A DNA stretch of 64,000 nt from positions 501,898,544 to 501,962,543 of the forward strand of contig NC_053037.3 in the NCBI RefSeq assembly GCF_002575655.3. Direction: 5' to 3'. Below, piece after piece: positions 57,250-64,000 of the stretch. Source of the DNA: Aegilops tauschii subsp. strangulata (lineage: Eukaryota > Streptophyta > Magnoliopsida > Poales > Poaceae). The notes beneath the pieces are model-generated. The model did not search any database. It was not told where the DNA came from and was given only the letters and a program-made list of their open reading frames with translations. The position numbers and the translations under genes were made by a program. Position 1 is the first letter of the stretch, and each line of letters starts with the position of its first letter.

Positions 57250-60200
57250 TCAAGTATAGTAGGGCTGAAGATGAGCAATATTCCACGGCCGGTTGGTCTC
57301 CTCCTCCGATTTTCGTGAGTCTTTGCGCTCTCGAACATCGATTAGTTAGTATGACACGTTGTGCAGATTCATGCTGACCACAAAAGGTCCTTCCCAAGGG
57401 GGGATAGCTTGTGCATATCCGTCTGATCCTGGATGAGTCGAAGCACCAAATCTCCTTCCTGAAAGGTTCTGGTTCTAACCGGGCGGCTATGATAACGACG
57501 CAGATCTTGCTGATAAATCGCCGAACGGGCTGCCGCCATGTCACGCTCCTCATCTAACAGGTCAAGAGCTTCCTGCCGTGCTTTCTCGTTGTCAGCTTCA
57601 ACGTATGCCGCTACACGAGGTGAGTCATGACGGATGTCACTAGGAAGAACCGCTTCCGCTCCATAAACCATGAAGAACGGTGTGTATCCTGTCGATCTGT
57701 TGGGTGTGGTATTGATGCTCCATAACACTAAAGGTAGCTCCTCAACCCAACAACCCGGCGTCCGTTGCAAAGGAACCATAAGCCGGGGTTTGATGCCTCT
57801 CAGGATCTCTTGATTGGCGCTCTCCGCTTGACCATTGGACTGGGGGTGAGCCACTGATGACACGTCAAAGCTGGATGTGCTCACGTTGACAGAACTCCTT
57901 CATGGCACCTTTTGATAGATTGGTACCATTGTCTATTATAATGCTATGTGGAAAGCCAAACCGGAAGGTCACCTTTTTGATGGATTGAACCGCCGTGGCT
58001 GCGTCACACTTACTAACTGGCTCTGCCTCCACCCACTTCGTGAACTTATCAACCGCCACCAAAAGGTGGGTCTTCTTGTCCTTGGACCTCTTGAAAGGCC
58101 CAACCATATCCAGCCCCCAAGTTGCAAACGGCCAGATGATTGGAATCATCCTCAATTCTTGAGCCGGTACATGAGCGCGCCTTGAGAATTTCTGACAGCC
58201 ATCACATCTTTTGACCAAGTCCTCGGCTTCGGCATGAGCTGTCAACCAATAGAAACCGTGACGAAACACCTTGGCCACCAAAGATTTTGAACCGGCGTGA
58301 TGACCACAATCTCCTTCGTGGATCTCACGCAAAATTTCACGGCCTTCCTTAGGAGACACACAACGTTGAAACGCCCCTGTCACACTGCAATGATGTAACT
58401 CTCCATTGATAATAGTCATGGACTTGGACCGCCGGGTTATCTGCCTGGCCAAGGTTTCATCCTCTGGTAACTCGCCCCGGTTCATATACGCCAGATATGG
58501 AACCGTCCAATCCGGGATAACAAGAAGAGCCGCCAACAACTGAGCCTCCGGATCAGGAACAACCAAATCCTATTCACCAGGGAGCTTGACGGATGGATTA
58601 TGCAAAACATCCAGGAAGACATTAGGTGGAACCGGTTTACGTTGGGAAGCCAGGCGGCTTAAAGCGTCCGCCGCTTCATTCTTCCGCCGGTCCACATGAT
58701 CCACCTAATAACCTTTAAATTGACCTACAACAATATCCACCTCACGACGATATGCTGCCATTAGTGGGTCCTTGGAATCCCAAGTGCCGGACACTTGTTG
58801 AGCCACCAGATCCGAGTCAGCGAAGCACTTAACTCGGCTGAGGTTCATCTCCTTAGCCATCCGAAGACCATGGAGTAAAGCCTCATATTCAGCTGCATTG
58901 TTAGTGCAAGGGAACATTAAACGGAGAACATAACAAAACTTATCACCTCGTGGGGAAGTTAATACGATTCCAGCCCCCGAGCCCTCCAATTGCCTGGACC
59001 CATCAAAATGAATAGTCCAATAAGTGCGATCCGGCTTCTCCTCTGGCGCTTGTAATTCTGTCCAATCATTGATGAAATCCACAAGTGCCTGAGATTTGAT
59101 CGCCGTTCGGGGTATGTATTTCAACCCGTGAGGCCCGAGCTCGATAGCCCACTTAGCAATCCGACCAGTTGCTTCCCTGTTCTGGATTATATCCCCCAAA
59201 GGAGCAGAGCTAACCACCGTGATGGGATGACCTTGGAAATACTGCTTAAGCTTCCGGCTTGCCATGAAAACCCCATAGACCAATTTTTGCCAATGCGGGT
59301 ACCTCTGCTTGGACTCAATAAGTACCTCACTGATATAGTAAACCGGCCGCTGAACCGGATATTCCTTTCCTGCCTCCTTGCGCTCCACCACAATAGCCAC
59401 ACTAACAGCCCGAGCATTAGCTGCCACATATAGCAACAATGGTTCTGTGTCCACTGGAGCAGCGAGAATCGGCGGATTAGCCAGCTGCCGCTTTAAGTCC
59501 TCAAATGCTTCATTAGCGGCGTCACTCCAGACGAAGTTATCTGTTTCTTCAGCATCTGATATAAAGGGATGGCCTTCTCACCAAGGCGACTGACAAACAG
59601 GCTCAACGCGGCAATCCGGCCTGCCAGGCGTTGAACATCATTGATACATTTCGGTTTAGCCAAGGAGGTGATGGCCTTGATATTTTCCGGATTAGCTTCA
59701 ATGCCCCTGTTAGACACCAAAAAACCCAAGAGCTTGCCTGCAGGTACACCAAAGACACACTTGCCCGGATTAAGCATCATTTTATAAAACCTTAGGTTAT
59801 CAAAAGTTTCCTTCAAGTCATCAATCAATGTCTCCTTCTTCCTTGATTTTACCACAATACCATCCACATAGGCATGAACATTGCGGCCGATCTGTTTATG
59901 CAGACAATTCTGCACACACCGTTGATAAGTCGCCTGGGCACTCTTGAGCCCAAAGGGCATGGACACATAGCAGAAGGCTCCAAAGGGAGTTATGAAGGCT
60001 GTCTTCTCCTGGTCCTTAACTGCCATTTTGATCTGATGATAACCAGAGTATGCATCCAAAAAGCTTAAACGCTCGCAACCCGCCGTAGCATCAATAATTT
60101 GATCAATACGGGGAAGGGCAAAAGGATCTGCTGGACAAGCATTGTTGACATCTGTATAGTCCATACACATACGCCAAGTGCCATTCTTCTCGAGGACCAG

Positions 60201-60452
60201 CACCGGATTAGCCAACCACTCAGGATGGAATACATCAACGATAAATCCAGCCGCCAAGAGCCTGGCTACTTCTTCTCCAATAGCATTGCGTCTTTCTTCA
60301 TTGAACCGGCGGAGAAACTGCTTGGCCGGTTTATACTTGGGATCAACATTGAGAGTGTGCTCAGCGAGTTCTCTCGGTACACCTGGCATGTCGGAAGGCT
60401 TCCATGCAAAGATGTCCCGATTCTCACGGATGAACTCGATGAGCGCGCTTTC
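57250..60452 (-). pseudogene. Element B pol: RT, RNase H, integrase, decayed
   Basis: The order is as in A. RT (59493-60389) has YVDG instead of YVDD, because the second catalytic Asp is Gly at 59859-59861. RNase H regions lie at 58705-59454 (HFDGSRQLEGSGAG). Integrase lies at 57865-58566 (GHHAGSK, CDGCQKF, GLDMVGPF) and 57369-57884 (NGQAESANQE). Stops TAG near 58703 and 58571, and frameshifts near 59500, 57880 and 57400, break it. The tail ends at TGA 57250-57252. It reads convergent to the antisense gene. Confidence 0.9.
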
Positions 60453-61647
60453 CTATTTCAGATCCAAGTTACCGCTGATGCTAAACTGCTTGGACGAATC
60501 ACCAGGCACGAAGTCAACAAGCTTAGTCTCATCAGCCGATTTAAACTTCAGGGCCGGATCATGCTCTGTAGTTGGTTTCTTCAACGAATTCATATCTGCC
60601 GGATCAACATTGTCCTTGTAAAACTTCAACTCTTCTGTTGCACAAACCGACTTAGCATAAGCCGCATCACCTTCTTCACAGTCCAGAGCAATCTTGCGGC
60701 TCCCATGCACGGTTATAGTTCCCTTGTGACCCGGCATCTTGAGCTGCAGATAGACATAACAAGGCCGTGTCATAAACTTAGGATAAGCTGGCCATCCAAA
60801 TAGGGCATGATACGGGCTGCTGATTTTCACCACTTCAAAGGTCAACGTTTCTGATCTCGAGTCATGCTCATCTCCAAAAGCCACCTCCAGAGCTATCTTA
60901 CCAACAGGATATGCCGACTTACCAGGCACCACAGCATGGAACACCGTATTGGACGGTTTAAGATTTTTATCTGTTAACACCATGCGACGGAAAGTTTCAT
61001 AATAAAGGATATTGATACTACTCCCTCCATCCATGAGTACCTTAGTGAACTTATAACCTCCCACCTGAGGTGCCACCACCAGAGCTAGATGACCCGGATT
61101 GTCCACCTGGGGTGGATGATCTTCTCTACTCCACACAATCGGCTGCTCAGACCAACGCAAATAACGGCGCATCGCCGGTTCAACGGCATTCACCGCCCTT
61201 TTATGAAGCTTCTGATCACGCTTGTCCAAGCTAGTGGTGAAGACATGATACTGTCCGCTATTCAACTGCTTCGGGTTGCTCTGGTAACCCGACTGCTGCT
61301 GCTGCTGCTGATTGCCCTGATGATTATAGCCACCTTGGTTACCCTGATTACTTTGATTGTTATGTCCACCCTGATTACCATGGAAGCCCGAACCGGAATT
61401 TCCTCCGCCATAACTCGGCCCATGAGAGCCGGGGCCCGAACCGCCTCCTAGTCTATGATCATACCAGAAAGAATCAGAATTTTTGAACTCTTGCATAATG
61501 TAACAATCTTTCCAGAGGTGCGTGGACGGGTCCTCCTTCGTCCCATGCTTTGGACAGGGCTGGTTCAACAGATAAGACAAACAATCCGGATTAGGACTTG
61601 GCCTTCCACCGCGCTGGGGCGGTTTACCCTTACGCCGCTGGCCCTTG
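60453..61647 (-). pseudogene. Element B gag-protease, C-terminal part
   Basis: The open frame contains a knuckle-like cluster (CPKHGTKEDPSTHLWKDC), a Gly/Gln/Asn-rich linker and protease LMDGGSSINIL (Asp 61029-61031). It ends at the amber codon 60453-60455, in the same place as in A. The N-terminal two thirds of gag are missing: at 61647/61648 the sequence switches to the C 3' LTR. No start codon is proposed. Confidence 0.88.
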
Positions 61648-61769
61648 TCAGTGCTTGCAGAGAATACCTTACTGAAAACCGCTTGTCATTTCCTTTTGCT
61701 CCTTGTTGGGTTCGACACTCTTACTTATTGTAAGGACTACGATAGATCCCCTACACTTGTGGGTCATCA
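61648..61769 (+). repeat. Element C 3' LTR, last 122 bp
   Basis: It matches 31654-31775 of the C 5' LTR with five differences, ends GTGGGTCATCA and is followed by GATGC, the right copy of the C duplication. The other 1.4 kb of this LTR is deleted. Confidence 0.9.
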
Positions 61770-61774
61770 GATGC

Positions 61775-62222
61775 TTATATGAATGATGCTTATGGAGATG
61801 ACATTTTTATAGTTCCTTATGTTATGAAAGAAATTGTTGCTATTGCACCCACACATGATAGTCCTATTAGCTTTTTGAATTCTCCGAACTACACTATATC
61901 GAAGAAGTTTGCGCTTATTAAGGATTATACTGATGGGTTGCATTTTACTACTAAATATGATGATTTTGGTAGATATAATATGCATGTGCTTGCTGCTCCT
62001 ACTTGCAATTATTATGAGACAGGAAGTACATCTCCGCCTCTCTATGTTTCCAACACGATAAAATTAGAAGAAATTGTTTATACTATGCATTGGCCTTTAC
62101 TTGATGTGCATGAATTGTTCTTTTATGATATGCTGATGCATAGTAAGAGAATTACACTTCGTGGCTGCATGATATATATTAGTTTGTGCTCACTACTAAA
62201 TTACAAATCATTGTTAATTTAA
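61775..62222 (+). pseudogene. Element D internal ORF, right part
   Basis: This continues the frame interrupted at 30258 by element C. It contains GDDIFIVPYVMKEIVAIAP, SPISFLNSPNYTISKKFAL and MHVLAAPTCNYYETG. It ends at TAA 62220-62222. No enzyme motif is seen. The sequence recurs in Triticeae Ty3 elements as an uncharacterised protein, by my recollection. Confidence 0.65.
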
Positions 62223-64000
62223 ATTGGCTTTGATATACCTTGGGATCCGGGTGGATACATTACTTGAGCACTATATGCCTAGCTTAATGGGTTTAAAGAA
62301 AGCGCTGCCAGGGAGACAACCCTAAAGTTTTAGAAAGTCATTTATTTCTGTTGAGTACTTCTATAAAGTTTAAAAACAAAAAATAAAGTGGGGAACCTAA
62401 AACTTTTTCAAAAATAAAAGTGAAAGTAAGAAGGATGAGCACCGTTCAAGTGGGGAAGCTCCTTTAACTTTGTTCATGCCCATGGAAACTTTGCAAACCT
62501 TGATTACAGAAACTTTTCAACAAACATAATTATCCCCTTGTACAAATCCATTGTATTATAAAAATAATGTGCCAAGATTTCCCTTTAGGATGATTAGATT
62601 GCTTGTTTGGTTTGTGTAATGCAAAAACAGAAACTTTGGCTGTAGCGCGTTAATTTTCATTTTTTTACTGGAACATCGAATGTTTCTGAAATTTTTACAC
62701 AGTACTACAATGCAAATTTTTATTAATTCCCTAAGTTTTCAGAATTTTTAGAGTTATAGAAGTATGGTGGATGTTCAGATTGCGATAGACCGTCCTGTTT
62801 AAGACAGATTCTGTTTTTGATGCTTTGTTTTGCTCGTTTTGATGAAACTATCGATTGTATCGGTGGTATAAGCATGGAAAAGTTATAATACAGTAGCTAC
62901 AATGCAAAAAGAAATTATGAATGAGTTTGCAACAATACTTAAAGTGCTGATTTGTTTTACTATACTAATGGATCTCATGAGGGTTTTGTTAAGTTTTGTG
63001 TGATTGAAGTTTTCAAGTTTTGGGTGAGATCACGATGGATGAAGGAATAAGGAGAGGAAAGAGCCTAAGCTTGGGGATGCCCGAGGCACCCCAAGGTAAT
63101 ATTCAAGGACACCCAAGCAACTAAGCTTGGGGATGCCACGGAAGGCATCCCCTCTTTCTTTTAATGATCATTGGTAATTTACTTGGAGCTATATTTTTAT
63201 TTGTCACATGATATGTGTAAATCTTGGAGCATCGTGTGCTTTTTATTTTTCTTTAATAATGCACGATGCCGGTATGAGATAGTCCTTGTTTGATTTATAG
63301 AATGCTTCATACACTTCACTAATATCTTTTGAGTGTGGCTTTATAGAATGCTTCATGTGCTTCACTTATATCATTTGAAGTTTGGATTGCCTATTTCTCT
63401 TCACATAGAAAACCTCCATTTGTAGAATGCTCTTTTGCTTCACTTATATTTGTTCGAGCGTGGGCATATCTTTTGTAGAAAGATTTGAACTCTCTTGCTT
63501 CACTTATATCTATTTAGAGAATCATCGGGAATTGGTCATTCACATGGTTAGTCATAAAATTGTACATAAAACTTGTAGATCACCGAATATGATATGTTTG
63601 ATTCCTTGCAATAGTTTTGCGATATAAAGATGGTGATATTAGAGTCATGCTAGTGAGTAACTGTGGATTGGTAAGAATACTTGTGTTAAAGTTTGTGATT
63701 CCTGTAGCATGCATGTATGGTGAACTGTTATGTAATAAAGTTGGAGCATGAGGTATTATTGATTGTCTTCCTTATGAGTGGCGGTCAGGGAGGAGCGATG
63801 GTCTTTCCCTACCAATCTATCCCCTAGGAGTATGCATGTAGTACTTTGTTTCGATAGCTAATAGAATTTCTCAATAAGTATGTGAGTTCTATATGACTAA
63901 TGTTGAGTCCATGGATTATATGCACTCTCACCCTTCCACCATTGCTAGCCTCTTCGGTACCGTGCATTTCCCTTTCTCACCTCGAGAGTTGGTGCAAACT
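62223..64000 (+). other. Element D 3' non-coding region, to window end
   Basis: AT-rich sequence without a credible gene. Two copies of CTAAGCTTGGGGATGCC lie about 56 bp apart near 63066 and 63122, with a hairpin at 63129-63152. The later part holds repeats of CTTCACTTATAT. No LTR is reached. Confidence 0.7.
63129..63152. repeat. Hairpin in the element D 3' region
   Basis: GGGGATGCC, loop ACGGAA, GGCATCCCC: nine-base perfect arms. A related but imperfect copy lies about 56 bp upstream. Role unknown. Confidence 0.7.

Larger units (their letters stand above)
36124..61647 (-). mobile_element. Element B: Tat-lineage Ty3 retrotransposon, minus strand, right end deleted
   Basis: Reading leftwards B has gag-protease (60453-61647), pol (57250-60452), a repeat zone, an antisense gene on the plus strand (37617-54266), a polypurine tract and a 3' LTR (36124-36650). 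The pol layout, the extra RNase H and the antisense ORF place it in the Tat lineage. It inserted into E pol. Element A and solo LTR I sit inside it. Its 5' LTR and gag start are missing at 61647. Confidence 0.88.
30259..61769 (+). mobile_element. Element C: Athila-like Ty3 retrotransposon with nested insertions and internal deletion
   Basis: The 5' LTR is at 30259-31775, gag and protease at 31868-33687, and the last 122 bp of the 3' LTR at 61648-61769. A perfect duplication GATGC (30254-30258 and 61770-61774) brackets the whole, showing that both outer ends belong to one insertion. RT, RNase H, integrase and most of the 3' LTR are missing. E, B, A and I are nested inside. Confidence 0.9.
27853..64000 (+). 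mobile_element. Element D: Athila-like Ty3 retrotransposon, 5' part plus split interior, runs off window
   Basis: The 5' LTR is at 27853-29374, the primer site at 29386-29403, and the interior at 29375-30258 and 61775-64000. The two interior parts are split by element C with duplication GATGC, and their coding frame continues exactly when C and one duplication copy are removed. The five bases before the LTR are GTAAG. The matching copy and the 3' LTR are outside the window. Only a non-pol ORF is seen, so D may be non-autonomous. Confidence 0.85.

Noticed and set aside
1..64000. Cellular genes, tRNA genes, rRNA genes
   Set aside because: I read for conserved motifs on both strands and found only retroelement genes and the PMD fragment. 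tRNA-like sequences are limited to primer-binding sites.

Overview
The window is gene-poor repeat DNA from a large grass genome, most likely wheat or another Triticeae species. The evidence is the set of LTR retrotransposons: an Angela/BARE/WIS-like Copia element, a SIRE/Maximus-like giant Copia element, several Athila-like Ty3 elements with a tRNA-Asp primer site, and Tat-lineage Ty3 elements carrying an antisense gene. Family names rest on remembered sequence features, not on a database search. I see no intact cellular gene, no tRNA or rRNA gene and no CRISPR array. The letters A to I and M are my own labels. LAYOUT, left block (1-27362): an Athila-like element F (1-262, 25256-27362) is split in its 3' non-coding region by the Maximus-like Copia element M (263-25250, target duplication CTTCC). 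M is itself split by a Ty3 solo LTR G (7642-9270, duplication CCTAA) and by an Angela-like Copia element H (9911-18617, imperfect duplication CTCCA/CGCCA). M carries gag and pol, then, about 11 kb downstream, a large extra ORF with its own TATA-like promoter. Its genes are riddled with in-frame stops. Middle (27363-27852): the truncated F LTR abuts a decayed plant-mobile-domain (PMD) gene fragment, the only gene-like DNA outside the retrotransposon backbone. Right block (27853-64000): Athila-like element D starts at 27853 and runs off the window. Its ORF is interrupted by Athila-like element C (30259-61769, duplication GATGC). C is interrupted by Ty3 element E (33688-36123), E by Tat-lineage element B on the minus strand (36124-61647), and B by a younger, nearly complete Tat element A on the minus strand (38754-51757, duplication GAACC) and by an Angela-like solo LTR I (54553-56291, duplication CAAGG). 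The right ends of B and E and most of the interior of C are missing. One deletion joining B gag to the C 3' LTR at 61647/61648 explains all three losses. MAIN FINDING: A and B each carry, on the strand opposite gag-pol, a multi-exon gene with a TATA box, a spliced 5' leader and six coding exons. Intron positions and phases agree between the two elements. In A the exons sum to 2808 nt in phase, broken only by one TAG. The gene lies tail-to-tail with pol, separated by a zone of repeated AGCCCCCAAG-containing units. A and B also share an amber codon at exactly the same place between protease and reverse transcriptase.
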